A program made the position numbers and the translations under genes. From assembly GCA_021808485.1 (NCBI GenBank), contig JAKBBN010000014.1:1-47569 (forward strand): a stretch of 47,569 bases of DNA, given 5' to 3'. Every line of letters starts with the position of its first letter. The first letter of the stretch is position 1. This DNA is from Planctomycetota bacterium. GTDB lineage: Bacteria; Planctomycetota; Phycisphaerae; WQYP01. Below, one piece after another: positions 1 through 8,044 of this stretch. The notes under the pieces were generated by a model. The model saw nothing but the letters and a program-made list of their open reading frames with translations, ran no database searches and was not told the DNA's origin.

Positions 1-299
1 TCAACTATGTGGTGCTGCAGGCCATGGCGCGCGGCCTGCCGGTCCTCGGACGGCCCAATCCGGCAGCGGACCTTGGTGCGGATGATCAAACCTTCCGCAG
101 TGTTGAATCCGGATCCCGCCAGGATTGGCGCGATGCGCTTACGGCCGCGGTAGATGGTGATGCATGCTTCGGCCGCATGAGCATGGCGGCAATGGAAGAA
201 TTGCGGCTTAATTATTCCATGTCAGATATGCTCACCCAGGTTGCCATACAGTGCAAAAAAGCGATAGCCACGCCGATTCCATTCCCCGGCCGTGCGTAG
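1..299 (+). CDS. C-terminal fragment of a probable glycosyltransferase (5' end outside window)
   Basis: The reading frame is open from the left edge (codons from base 3) to a TAG at 297-299, so only about 98 C-terminal residues are visible. The segment QAMARGLPVLG near the start resembles the 'EAMACGxPVV' nucleotide-sugar binding segment of GT4 (group 1) glycosyltransferases, which sits about 80-100 residues from their C-terminus. The rest is an ordinary helical tail. The catalytic part and the true start are missing, so donor and acceptor cannot be judged. The GTG at base 9 is almost certainly internal. Another Rossmann-type enzyme cannot be excluded. Confidence 0.5.
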   Translation, partial: NYVVLQAMARGLPVLGRPNPAADLGADDQTFRSVESGSRQDWRDALTAAVDGDACFGRMSMAAMEELRLNYSMSDMLTQVAIQCKKAIATPIPFPGRA

Positions 300-452
300 G
301 CACTGTGCAAGGGTGAAATGGTGCATCAAGCCTGATGGCGCACGGAGATTTCATTTTCATGAACATCGGAATTGGCAGGCCCCGGCGCGCCGCAATTGTG
401 TTTTAAGCTTCAAACCACTAAATTCACCGCAAGAGCGGGCTTTTAACATATT

Positions 453-469
453 CCTATTTATTTGATAGG
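453..469. promoter_or_regulatory. Upstream copy of CCTAT-N7-ATAGG palindrome (putative operator)
   Basis: A 17-bp box with perfect 5-bp arms, CCTAT and ATAGG, around an AT-rich 7-bp centre; the arms extend to 6 bp if the flanking T/A pair is counted. It ends 7 bp before the proposed -35 of the nitrite/sulfite reductase gene. A box with 14 of 17 identical bases lies 79 bp downstream. The layout suggests a dimeric repressor or activator. The regulator is not identified. Confidence 0.5.
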
Positions 470-476
470 AGTAAGC

Positions 477-506
477 TTGCAATGGATGCAAAATTTGGCA
501 TATAAT
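477..506 (+). promoter_or_regulatory. Sigma70-type promoter for the nitrite/sulfite reductase gene
   Basis: TTGCAA (477-482) and a perfect TATAAT (501-506) are separated by 18 bp, which predicts transcription start near 513 and a leader of about 70 nt. It is the best-formed promoter in the window and lies between the two CCTAT-N7-ATAGG palindromes. Confidence 0.6.
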
Positions 507-531
507 GCTTGTATTGCCTGATTTTTAATTA

Positions 532-548
532 CCTATTAAATTTATAGG
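532..548. promoter_or_regulatory. Downstream copy of CCTAT-N7-ATAGG palindrome (putative operator)
   Basis: Second 17-bp box with the same 5-bp arms and an AT-only centre. It lies just after the predicted transcription start and 34 bp before the start codon, a position where a bound protein would block transcription. As RNA it could form only a weak 5-bp hairpin, so a DNA operator is the better reading. Confidence 0.5.
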
Positions 549-582
549 CAATTGTAAAATGTGCTGTTTGGAGCAATGAAAA

Positions 583-2337
583 ATGTCGGCAGAAACAGGT
601 ACAGTAACCACCGCGGAAGGGCGCAAGCTCAACAAGGTTGAGGCAATCAAGCTGGCCAAGGATGGTTTGGAAGTATGGGACAGCATTTTTGCATACGCCC
701 GTGCGGATGTAAAAGAGCCGCTGGAATCGCTGCTAAGCCCCAAGGACATGGAAACGTTCAACCGGCTGATTCCCAACGCCGGTGACCCGGCGGTACGTTT
801 GAGCGCGGCGCGCCGGGCAAAAATTTCAGAAGAAGATTTTGTTCGTGTGCGCTGGTTCGGCTGCTACCAGCAATTGCCGAATTTGTGCCACTTTATGTTG
901 CGCATCCGGATTCCCAATGGATTCCTTACCGCCGGACAACTGGCGGTGACAGCCGACCTTGCGCGGCAATACGGCCACGGCTTCGCCGATATCACCACGC
1001 GGCAATGCTTTCAACTGCACTGGCTGACGATTGAAGCCTTGGCGGACATTCTGCCGCGCCTGGAGAAGGTGGGACTTGTAAGCAAATTCGCCTGCGGTGA
1101 CACGCCGCGCAATGTGGTCGGCTGTCCGCTGGCCGGCTATTTAAGTGCGGAAATAATTGATGCATCGGACACCGCCATGCAGGTCAATGAAATGTTTTTA
1201 CGCGGCGACCGCGAGTTCAGCAATCTGCCGCGAAAGTTCAAATCATCGGTCGCCGGCTGCCATCTGCACTGCCACCAACCGCAGATCAATGATGTGGGGA
1301 TATTCGGCGTGCGCCGCATTAATCCGGCGACAGGACAGGAGGAGAGCGGGTACGGCCTGACGGTCGGCGGCGGGCTGTCCAGCCAGCCGTACATCGGGCA
1401 GGGACTGCGTGTGTTTATCCGACCGGACCAGGTGACGGCGGTCTGCCGGGGTGTGGCGCATATTTTCCGCGATCACGGCTACCGGGAGAAACGGACGCGG
1501 GCCCGGATGAAATACCTGGTGGCGGACTGGGGCTGGGAAAAATTCCGTGATTATCTGGAAGCGGATATCGGGTTTAAGCTGGAACATGATGAGAACGTGG
1601 TAGCGCCGGAATATGCACCGCATACGGACCACCTTGGATCCGGACCGCAAAAGCAACCGGGATTTTCCTATATCGGCGTGCCGATTGAGCGAGGCCGGAT
1701 AACGGCGGACCAGATGGCGTCAGCCGGCAGGCTGGCGGCAAAATATGCCGGCGAAAAAGCCCGAATTGCGCTTTCCAACAAACAGAACCTGATATTTTTG
1801 AATATTCCGACCGGCAGTGTCCGGGAAATGAGCCATGAACTGACCGCCGGCGGACTGGAACCGCATGCGCCGCTGTGGCGATCCACCCTTGTTTCCTGCA
1901 CCGGCACGCAGTTCTGCAATCTCGCGATTGTGGAAACCAAACAACGGGCCCAAAACATCCTGAAATATCTGGAAGAAAATGTCGGTATTGATTCGCCGAT
2001 CATGGTAAGCGTCACCGGCTGCCCGAACAGTTGCTCACAATACCAGATTGCGGATATCGGATTAATGGGCGTGGTGTGCAATTTCCGCGGGCAGCGCGGT
2101 ACGGAAGCGTACCAGATCATGCTTGGCGGAGGATTGGGAATGGATGCGGGATTCGCCAAACTCGCCATGAAAAAAGTTCCGGCGGAATTTGTGCACAAGG
2201 CTATTCGCCAGATTGTGGAAGCCTACAAACAAAACCGCGTGGATGCCGATGAAACTTTCCGGCAGTTTGTGCAGCGCAATACACCCGAACAGCTCGGCCA
2301 ATGGCTGAATATCCCGGAAATGGCCGAGGTCGCCTGA
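583..2337 (+). CDS. nirA: Siroheme-dependent ferredoxin nitrite/sulfite reductase, NirA family
   Basis: Reduces nitrite to ammonium or sulfite to sulfide with six electrons, usually from ferredoxin, in the cytoplasm. The 584 residues show the two-repeat family layout: the half-domain signatures MLRIRIPNG and DITTRQCFQLHW in the N-terminal half, REFSNLPRKFK in the middle, and the siroheme/4Fe-4S ligands in the C-terminal half as CTGTQFC (Cys439, Cys445) and CPNSC (Cys480, Cys484). The ADIGLMG segment after the last Cys is typical of NirA. The ATG at 583 has a GGAG ribosome site 9 nt upstream. The gene stands alone: no nitrate reductase, transporter or siroheme synthase is nearby, so nitrite versus sulfite cannot be settled. 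NirA-like sequence features favour nitrite. A strong promoter flanked by two palindromes precedes it. Confidence 0.9.
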   Translation: MSAETGTVTTAEGRKLNKVEAIKLAKDGLEVWDSIFAYARADVKEPLESLLSPKDMETFNRLIPNAGDPAVRLSAARRAKISEEDFVRVRWFGCYQQLPNLCHFMLRIRIPNGFLTAGQLAVTADLARQYGHGFADITTRQCFQLHWLTIEALADILPRLEKVGLVSKFACGDTPRNVVGCPLAGYLSAEIIDASDTAMQVNEMFLRGDREFSNLPRKFKSSVAGCHLHCHQPQINDVGIFGVRRINPATGQEESGYGLTVGGGLSSQPYIGQGLRVFIRPDQVTAVCRGVAHIFRDHGYREKRTRARMKYLVADWGWEKFRDYLEADIGFKLEHDENVVAPEYAPHTDHLGSGPQKQPGFSYIGVPIERGRITADQMASAGRLAAKYAGEKARIALSNKQNLIFLNIPTGSVREMSHELTAGGLEPHAPLWRSTLVSCTGTQFCNLAIVETKQRAQNILKYLEENVGIDSPIMVSVTGCPNSCSQYQIADIGLMGVVCNFRGQRGTEAYQIMLGGGLGMDAGFAKLAMKKVPAEFVHKAIRQIVEAYKQNRVDADETFRQFVQRNTPEQLGQWLNIPEMAEVA

Positions 2338-2367
2338 TCCGGAAAAGTTATCCGGCAAAAGGGTCGG

Positions 2368-3138
2368 CTAATTCAGTTCCAGCACCACCGGATAATGATC
2401 GCTGGCGAAACGGGCCATGGGGCTTTTAACCACACGGCAGTCCGCAACGCGCTGCGCGCCGGATGCGGGTACAAATAAATAATCCACCCGCATGGCGGGA
2501 AACGCGGTGGTAAACGTGGTGTCAAATTGCGCCGGCACGCGGCGGCAGGCGTGTGCGTCAATCCAGCTGGCGGCAAGCATTGCGGAAATCACGTCGCGTC
2601 GAATATTACCGCCGGCGGCGGTAATGCGGGCGAGATTGTTCGGATCCAGCGCGGCGGTGTGGACCGTCTGGTCCGGATGGATTGAATTGAAATCACCGCC
2701 GATAATGCACATATCCGCATCGCGGCAAGAATCCGCCGCCACAGCCAATACGGCCTGAACTTCCGTAAGCCGGATGACTTCGTCCTCCGGGGTGGGATAA
2801 GGGTGCAGGTGCACACACAAAAAAGCCATCGTGCATCCAGGCGATTGAATGGTGACCATGGCCGCGGCACGCGTCAAACGGTTCTCAAGGGGACCGTAGT
2901 TTATTCCGCGGAGGATGGGATAACGGCTTAAGACGCCCACGTGGCCGCGCGGATTTTTTTCCGACTGGGCCTGGAACATGTCCATATTCAGCTTGACGGC
3001 CAGTTTTTCAAAGGCCGGCGTTTCCCATGTCTCCTGAATCAACACGACATCCGGATTTTCCGCCGCAATCACTTCATACAGCGGGTCAAGTCGGCCGATG
3101 CCGCCCTCCAGAATGTTGTAACTCATGATTCGCATCAT
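2368..3138 (-). CDS. Endonuclease/exonuclease/phosphatase (EEP) family hydrolase
   Basis: A metal-dependent phosphodiesterase or phosphatase of the DNase I/ExoIII/sphingomyelinase fold, 256 residues. Family motifs appear in order: SYNILEGG (metal-binding Asn8), IQETW (Glu36), GVLSRYPI, IIGGDFNSI (Asp and Asn of the active site), and the terminal ASDHYPVV with the catalytic His. No signal peptide or membrane helix is visible, so a cytoplasmic location is likely. The substrate cannot be told from sequence; members act on DNA, phosphoinositides or other phosphoesters. Two ATGs (3138 and 3135) follow a GGGAG at 3144-3148 and either could start it. Its 3' end faces that of the reductase gene, 30 bp away. 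Confidence 0.85.
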   Translation of the reverse strand: MMRIMSYNILEGGIGRLDPLYEVIAAENPDVVLIQETWETPAFEKLAVKLNMDMFQAQSEKNPRGHVGVLSRYPILRGINYGPLENRLTRAAAMVTIQSPGCTMAFLCVHLHPYPTPEDEVIRLTEVQAVLAVAADSCRDADMCIIGGDFNSIHPDQTVHTAALDPNNLARITAAGGNIRRDVISAMLAASWIDAHACRRVPAQFDTTFTTAFPAMRVDYLFVPASGAQRVADCRVVKSPMARFASDHYPVVLELN

Positions 3139-3379
3139 AAAACTCCCGATACAGCAAGTGCGGAGAATTTAACGCAAATCGGACGAAACCGCAGCGCACG
3201 CGGCAACACCGGCCTCCCCGCCGGCGTTGCAACGGCGCGAAGCGGCGAATAGCCGAAAACAATATGGGCAAATGGGCCGCCAAGCAGCACAGGGGATGGC
3301 TGGCCCGAATACGATGGAGTATCATGAATGGTCGGCGGATGTAGCCGCCTGAATTCAACGACCAACTTGGGAGCCTGAT

Positions 3380-3790
3380 ATGGCCGATGTGGATGCATTA
3401 ATCTCGCAAGCAAAAAAACTTGGCGCCGCCATTGGGCAACAGGCCGTCGTACGGCATTACCGGGAGTTGTCGCGGCAGCTTGATCTGGACATCGGCGCCA
3501 GGAGCCTGCTGGAACAATTTCAACAGGCGATGGAGGTTCTGGCGGTAAAGGAGGCCACCGGGCAGCCGCTGGATCTGGCGGAAAAGCAGAAGATACAATC
3601 CTTGCAGCAAAGCGTTTCGATCCATCCGTTTTTGAAAAAGCTCATTGACGCACAAATTGAGTACATGGACCTGATGCGTGACGTGCAAACCGGAATTACC
3701 GAAGGTTTGAACCAGCCGGCGGATGCGATCATCGCGGACGACAATGCCAGATCGGAAGCACCTGCGTCACGGCTGATCATTCCCGGGTAA
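3380..3790 (+). CDS. YlbF/YmcA family protein
   Basis: A 136-residue, mostly helical, charged protein matching the Com_YlbF (DUF964) family: short helices with the spacing ARSLLEQFQQAME, then DLAEKQKIQSLQ, then HPFLKKLIDAQIEYMDLM. In Bacillus, YlbF, YmcA and YaaT form an Fe-S-bearing complex that modulates RNase Y and hence mRNA maturation. Planctomycete members are uncharacterised and the residues for the Bacillus cluster are not evident here. GGGAG precedes the ATG at 3380. The gene is divergent from the EEP gene (241-bp gap, 3139-3379, in which I see no further gene) and convergent with rho. The C-terminal 25 residues look disordered. Confidence 0.75.
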   Translation: MADVDALISQAKKLGAAIGQQAVVRHYRELSRQLDLDIGARSLLEQFQQAMEVLAVKEATGQPLDLAEKQKIQSLQQSVSIHPFLKKLIDAQIEYMDLMRDVQTGITEGLNQPADAIIADDNARSEAPASRLIIPG

Positions 3791-3836
3791 CCGGATCAAG
3801 CCGACGGAAAAGCCAAGTCCCCGCCGCAACTTTTGT

Positions 3837-5267
3837 TCAACGACGGGAACGGCCGCTGGAAGCCCCCCTGCCGTTCCTGCCGCGGCCATTTCTGTGACGA
3901 CCGGAATTGCGATGCTTGCCGCTATGGTGACCGCGCCGCATAGGCTGGGCGGCGCCGACAATGGGTTGTGACGCGTCCGCACGGTTCTCGCCAGCCGATT
4001 CATGCACGGCATGGTGCGGACGTGGGGCCGAATCAGCGGGAACCGAGGCCGGTTTGGGCCCGGGGGCCTGGGCCGCCGGCGCGATGGAAATTGCGGGCGA
4101 ACCGTTTGATGCAGGCTGACGCGAAGCCGCGGACCCGGCCGGTGCGGCAATGCTTTCCCAGAATTGGGAATTGGACGGGTAGCGGGCAAGACCCTTGCTC
4201 AGCGTGTCCATGGCGGAAACAGGTTCGCGTCCAACCAGGTCGCGCCGCAGCATGCCGGATTTATAGGCAAGCACCGGTCCAAGCAGAAGCTCTTCCTTTC
4301 GCGTGCCGGAGGCAGGCAGATCAATGGCGGGCCACACGCGGCGCTCCGCCAATTTCCGCGAGAGCACCAGTTCCATGTTCCCCGTACCCTTGAATTCCTG
4401 GAAAATCAGGTCATCCATTTTGCTGCCGGTTTCAATAAGGCAGGACGCGATGATCGTGAGTGATCCGCCGTTTTCGATATTCCGTGCGGAGCCGAAGATC
4501 GCGCGCGGTTCAACCAATGCGGACGAATCAACACCGCCGGTCATGGTGCGTCCAGTACTGCCGACAAAATGGTTAAACGCCCGCCCCAGCCGGGTAAGGG
4601 AATCCAGAACCACCATGACATGGTAGCCGAATTCAACCATGCGGCGCGCCCGTTCAATTACCAGACGCGCCGTGCGGATGTGGGAGGGGACATCTTCGTC
4701 GTTGTTGCTGGCCCATACTTCGGCATTCAAGGTACGGCGGAAATCGGTGACTTCCTCCGGCCGTTCATCCACCAGCAGAATGAATACCTTCATATCGGGA
4801 TGATTCTTGAGTGTGGCTTCGGCAATCTGCTTAAGCAGAGTTGTTTTGCCGGTTTTCGGCGGGGCCACAATCAGGCCGCGCTGGCCCCGGCCGATGGGAG
4901 TCAGCAGGTCCATGATGCGCATGGACATCGGGCCGCCGGGTGTTTCCAGATTCAAACGTTGGCGCGGGTCGATAACCGTTAAATCCGGGAATGCGGGCAT
5001 CTGCCAGTATTCCGGCAGTGTTTTACCGTTCACCGCGGTAATATCCGTGACTTGAGGCGCCGCGCCGCGACCGCCGGCCGCCACAACCGCGGTCACCATC
5101 AATCCGGGGCGAAGGTGATCACGGGCGATAATTTCCGGTGAGACGACGGGGTCCGCGGGAACGGGCTTGAATTTGCGGGATTCCATCCGCAAAAGTCCCT
5201 GGCCCTTATCGTTAATTTCCAGTAAACCGGTGACGGTGTTTTCCTGAACAACCTGAATGTCAGACAC
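3837..5267 (-). CDS. rho: Transcription termination factor Rho, atypical N-terminus and basic tail
   Basis: Hexameric RNA-dependent ATPase that ends transcription. The motor core (about residues 90-373) is canonical: Walker A APPKTGKTT (Lys141), LLVDERPEEVTDF with the catalytic Glu, Walker B MVVLDS, the Q-loop STGRTMTGGVD, the R-loop KGTGNMEL and the arginine-finger segment SGTRKEELL. Two departures stand out. The N-terminal helix-bundle domain is absent: the OSB-like domain starts at residue 10, and its RNP1 segment reads GQGLLR where E. coli has GFGFLR, so both RNA-stacking Phe are lost; the third aromatic (E. coli Tyr80) also appears replaced by Val. After the core comes a 103-residue low-complexity tail whose last 35 residues are rich in Arg, Gly, His and Asn. 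The ATG at 5267 keeps the OSB fold intact. It may be one of several Rho paralogues. Confidence 0.95.
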   Translation of the reverse strand: MSDIQVVQENTVTGLLEINDKGQGLLRMESRKFKPVPADPVVSPEIIARDHLRPGLMVTAVVAAGGRGAAPQVTDITAVNGKTLPEYWQMPAFPDLTVIDPRQRLNLETPGGPMSMRIMDLLTPIGRGQRGLIVAPPKTGKTTLLKQIAEATLKNHPDMKVFILLVDERPEEVTDFRRTLNAEVWASNNDEDVPSHIRTARLVIERARRMVEFGYHVMVVLDSLTRLGRAFNHFVGSTGRTMTGGVDSSALVEPRAIFGSARNIENGGSLTIIASCLIETGSKMDDLIFQEFKGTGNMELVLSRKLAERRVWPAIDLPASGTRKEELLLGPVLAYKSGMLRRDLVGREPVSAMDTLSKGLARYPSNSQFWESIAAPAGSAASRQPASNGSPAISIAPAAQAPGPKPASVPADSAPRPHHAVHESAGENRADASQPIVGAAQPMRRGHHSGKHRNSGRHRNGRGRNGRGASSGRSRR

Positions 5268-5351
5268 ATAACCTCGCTAAGTAGAAAATGATACCTTTCG
5301 GCGCTGCCGGGATAACGTTACCTGTTCTGTTTATGGATCGCCACAGTTATC

Positions 5352-5368
5352 CGGCGGCAGGACCGCCG
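5352..5368 (-). other. Hairpin CGGCGG-N5-CCGCCG in the GDPD-rho intergenic region
   Basis: Perfect 6-bp GC-only arms around a 5-nt loop, between the glycerophosphodiesterase stop and the rho start on the same strand. No T-run follows in the direction of transcription, so it is not a standard intrinsic terminator. It could be a weak terminator, an mRNA stabiliser or part of a rho leader. Confidence 0.35.
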
Positions 5369-5454
5369 ACGACAAAAGAAAAATTGCTCCAAAACCAGTT
5401 ACGGCTCCATGTTTAAAGACTTCGGCACATGTTACAGTCCCGCAACGCAACCGT

Positions 5455-6174
5455 TCACACGGCGGCGGGTCTGGCGCGGATCAGATCGGGAAAATCCGTG
5501 ATCAGTCCCGACACACCCATTGCCGCGGCGCCGGCGATCGAACCGGCATCATTCACGGTGTAGGTCCAAACTTCAAGCCCCGCGTTTCGGGCCTGCGATA
5601 CGCGATCCAGCGTAAGAATGCCCGCGTTCAAGGCCAGAATACCAGTGCCGGCGTCGCAGCACAATCCGGGCAGATTTCCGGTCCATTTGTCGGCCAATAA
5701 GCCGCAGCGGACATCCGGAAGCAGGGTGCGATACGGCGCAAGCCGCTGCAAATCAAAGCTCAGCAGTACAGCTCGGGCAGTCTGATCATATTCCGCCAAT
5801 ATGTCCGTCAGCAACTCCGGTGGAATCCAGGTCTTGAGTTCCATTACCGGAACCGCAAGATCATCGATCGCCGCCAGGGCTTCCGACAGCGTGGGAATCC
5901 GTGTTCCGGCAAAGCGCGGATGCTTCCATGACCCGGCATCAAACCGGATCAAGTCCAGCCGCGAAAGTTCAGCCACGCGGCCCCGCCCATTCGTGGTGCG
6001 ATCCACCGTTTCATCGTGTACCACCACCGGAACGCCGTCAGCCGAAAGCCGCAGATCAAATTCAATAGCCGCAGCGCCAAGGCGAATGGCCTCATCAAAA
6101 GCGGCAACAGTGTTTTCCGGGGCGTAAGCGGATGCTCCACGATGGGCTATACCCGTCAGGGAGGCGTTTGCCAT
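5455..6174 (-). CDS. Glycerophosphodiester phosphodiesterase (GDPD family)
   Basis: Hydrolyses glycerophosphodiesters from lipid turnover to glycerol-3-phosphate and an alcohol. The TIM-barrel signatures are present in order: HRGASAYAPENT (catalytic His and Arg near residues 11-12), EFDLRLSADG (metal-binding Glu and Asp), VVHDETVDRTT (second catalytic His), and a C-terminal VWTYTVND / GLITDFPDL pair typical of the family end. About 240 residues is normal for the cytoplasmic UgpQ type, and no convincing signal peptide is seen. The start is uncertain: I prefer the ATG at 6174, which puts the HRG motif a few residues in; an ATG at 6213 or TTG at 6234 would add an unusual leader, and none has a clear ribosome site. 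It lies upstream of rho on the same strand, 187 bp away. Confidence 0.88.
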   Translation of the reverse strand: MANASLTGIAHRGASAYAPENTVAAFDEAIRLGAAAIEFDLRLSADGVPVVVHDETVDRTTNGRGRVAELSRLDLIRFDAGSWKHPRFAGTRIPTLSEALAAIDDLAVPVMELKTWIPPELLTDILAEYDQTARAVLLSFDLQRLAPYRTLLPDVRCGLLADKWTGNLPGLCCDAGTGILALNAGILTLDRVSQARNAGLEVWTYTVNDAGSIAGAAAMGVSGLITDFPDLIRARPAAV

Positions 6175-6285
6175 GCCAATAGTTATATCATAACCGCCGG
6201 CATTGGCAACCATGATCCAGCGGTGCAAACGCAAACCCCGGCGATACCGTTGCGCATGGCGTACATGGCCCGATCACCGGCGGGA

Positions 6286-7143
6286 TCAGAGCGTTGCCGA
6301 TTCACGAATCTGGGACGGCGTCTGGCCCACATGGTTGCGCAGCCAACGGCAGAAATAGGTGACTTCGCGAAATCCGCATTTACGCGTGATGTCGGCGACT
6401 TTAAATTCGCTGTGCATCAACAAGGACTGTGCCTCCTGAAGCCGGACTTGCGTGATGTAGTCCATCATGGTCACGCCGGTCTGCCGGTGAAACATGCGGC
6501 TAAGCGAGCTGCGATGATAGCCAAGCCGATGCGCGATGGATTTTGCGGAAAGGCCGGGGTCCGCAAATTCCTGTTCGATAAGGTGGCGGGCCTGTCGGAT
6601 AGCGGTGGTGACTTCGGGCGAACGAATTGTATTGGCGATTTCATACCACATTTCAATGGCCAGAAGACTGGCCTTGCGGCGTCCCTGTATGGTGTGATCA
6701 CTCAGCGAATCCATCATGGCACCTATCCGTTCCAGCGGTGCGGCGCCGTACGGATATACACCGGCGCGAAGATTGAGCGCCACGACAAATTGTTCAGCCA
6801 ACGGACCGTCAATGGAAAACCAGCACATTTCGACAGCTTTTGAAACTGTCCAGAGCTGGTGCGGCATGGAAGGCAGATAAAGGACAAAATCCCCCGCGCG
6901 AATGGGCAGACGGCGCCCTCCGGCGCCCATGATGCCATCCCCGTGTATCATCCATTTGGCCAGAACAATCCGTGTTGACCATGGAGGCTCAAGCCTGCCC
7001 CGGCTGATGCGTGAATGCTGTGCCGAACGCAGGGCCACCGGAATGCCATGAGGCGGGTCATCCTGTGGACGGGTTACGGCCCGACCGTCGATGCGTTTTG
7101 CGAAAGGTTCCAGCAATTGGGCGTTGGCCGCATGTGAAGCCAT
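6286..7143 (-). CDS. AraC-family transcriptional regulator
   Basis: A 285-residue regulator with an N-terminal cupin-like ligand-binding half (about 30-150, including AGDFVLYLPSMPHQLW) and a C-terminal double helix-turn-helix (about 185-280). The first helix-turn-helix is SAKSIAHRLGYHRSSLSRMF and the second is KVADITRKCGFREVTYFCRW, ending in the usual GQTPSQIR. Such regulators sense sugars and bind direct repeats. The gene is divergent from the pseudopilin/CE12 pair across a 0.9-kb gap that holds a direct repeat with AraC-like 21-bp spacing (7652-7696), so control of that pair, probably by a pectin-derived sugar, is a reasonable inference. GGAG lies a few bases upstream of the ATG at 7143. 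Confidence 0.9.
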   Translation of the reverse strand: MASHAANAQLLEPFAKRIDGRAVTRPQDDPPHGIPVALRSAQHSRISRGRLEPPWSTRIVLAKWMIHGDGIMGAGGRRLPIRAGDFVLYLPSMPHQLWTVSKAVEMCWFSIDGPLAEQFVVALNLRAGVYPYGAAPLERIGAMMDSLSDHTIQGRRKASLLAIEMWYEIANTIRSPEVTTAIRQARHLIEQEFADPGLSAKSIAHRLGYHRSSLSRMFHRQTGVTMMDYITQVRLQEAQSLLMHSEFKVADITRKCGFREVTYFCRWLRNHVGQTPSQIRESATL

Positions 7144-7651
7144 GGGAATAACTCCTTTGTGTCAGCCGGCCGCTGTGCGGCACCGGTAGCGCAAATTGAA
7201 GCGACTAATTGAACATTATCAGAACCACCGCCACCGCAATATATTGAGTTAACCACTTATAATATATGCGGTTATACCAGTAAGACGGAATATGTCTAAA
7301 ACTGGAAACAATTAACAAAAGTATAATATCGTAAATTCAACGCTCGAACAAGCCGCCATTTTTGCACATGAGCCGATGGACGTCCCGTGTAAATACAATT
7401 AGTCTGCCCTTTTTCCGCACCTGCACCATGCCGCAAAGGAACCAATTCTAGGGCGAACTAAAATAGATGCCAAGGCGGGAATATACGTCGAAATACGGCT
7501 TTTACCACCGAAGAACAGTGCGGCGGCCGACGGTCCCGGGCAGCGGATTATTTCCAGTCTTGCAAGGATCACGCGTTTGTTCGCACTTGTGATTGTCAGG
7601 GCGAACTACGCGACGATAAAGGGTATTACCGGCATCGCGATGCGGGACCAA

Positions 7652-7696
7652 AAAAGGTCACAAAAGTACACTAAATGGTTACAAAATTACTCTAGA
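7652..7696. promoter_or_regulatory. Direct repeat at 21-bp spacing, putative AraC-family operator
   Basis: Units beginning at 7652 and 7673 match at 18 of 22 positions, with the shared core GGT-ACAAAA-TAC. The 21-bp register places both units on one face of the helix, as for the araI1/araI2 half-sites of classical AraC. It lies between the divergent AraC regulator and the pseudopilin gene. A partial third copy (GTTACA then ATTACTAGA) occurs at 7713-7730. Confidence 0.45.
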
Positions 7697-7829
7697 ATTG
7701 CTAAAAATAGATGTTACAGTGATTACTAGATGATGACGTTTGTTCCATAAAGTGCTTATGGCGCGGGCGTCGACAGATAACCGCCGATAAATTCAAGGAA
7801 TCGGCGAAAAAACAATTTAAAGACTTAAA

Positions 7830-7880
7830 GGCTTGTAAGCTTAATCTGGTCATGTGCCTCAACACACAAGCTTACAGGCT
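7830..7880 (+). other. Long hairpin in the leader of the pseudopilin gene
   Basis: Arms at 7830-7842 and 7868-7880 pair over 13 bp (two G-U pairs) around a 25-nt loop, about 165 bp before the pseudopilin start. No T-run follows, so it is not an intrinsic terminator. It could be an mRNA leader structure or, as DNA, a regulator site with AAGCTTACA-type arms. Confidence 0.4.
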
Positions 7881-8044
7881 GGCGCGGTAGAAAACAAAAT
7901 CAGGTCTCAACACTCGCTGCATGATCTGGCATCGAGAAATGTTGAGAATCGAAATGGTCGGGTTGGCCCGGTTGCGCTGATGGTGCATACGGGTGTACCC
8001 GAAGAAATACAGATTCGCATTGTTTCCTTTTGGAGGAATTTTTT

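Larger units (their letters stand above)
7144..8044. other. Gene-free regulatory gap between the AraC regulator and pseudopilin genes
   Basis: About 900 bp without a credible gene; the short open frames here lack ribosome sites and family features. The region is more AT-rich than its neighbours. It contains TAACC (7250-7254) and GGTTA (7270-7274) flanking AT-rich sequence, an 11-bp direct repeat AGGGCGAACTA at 7450 and 7598, the direct repeat at 7652-7696 and the hairpin at 7830-7880. Its length is large for two divergent promoters, so a small RNA cannot be excluded. Confidence 0.5.

Noticed and set aside
1668..2198. Minus-strand open frame opposite the nitrite/sulfite reductase
   Set aside because: Antisense to the siroheme and Fe-S ligand region, which is plainly coding on the plus strand.
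2338..2367. Repeated TCCGG around AAAAGTTA between the reductase and EEP genes as a bidirectional terminator
   Set aside because: The inverted pairing is only CCGG/CCGG with no U-tract; too weak.
7250..7274. TAACC-N15-GGTTA upstream of the AraC regulator gene
   Set aside because: Five-base arms in AT-rich sequence are likely by chance; mentioned only within the gap description.
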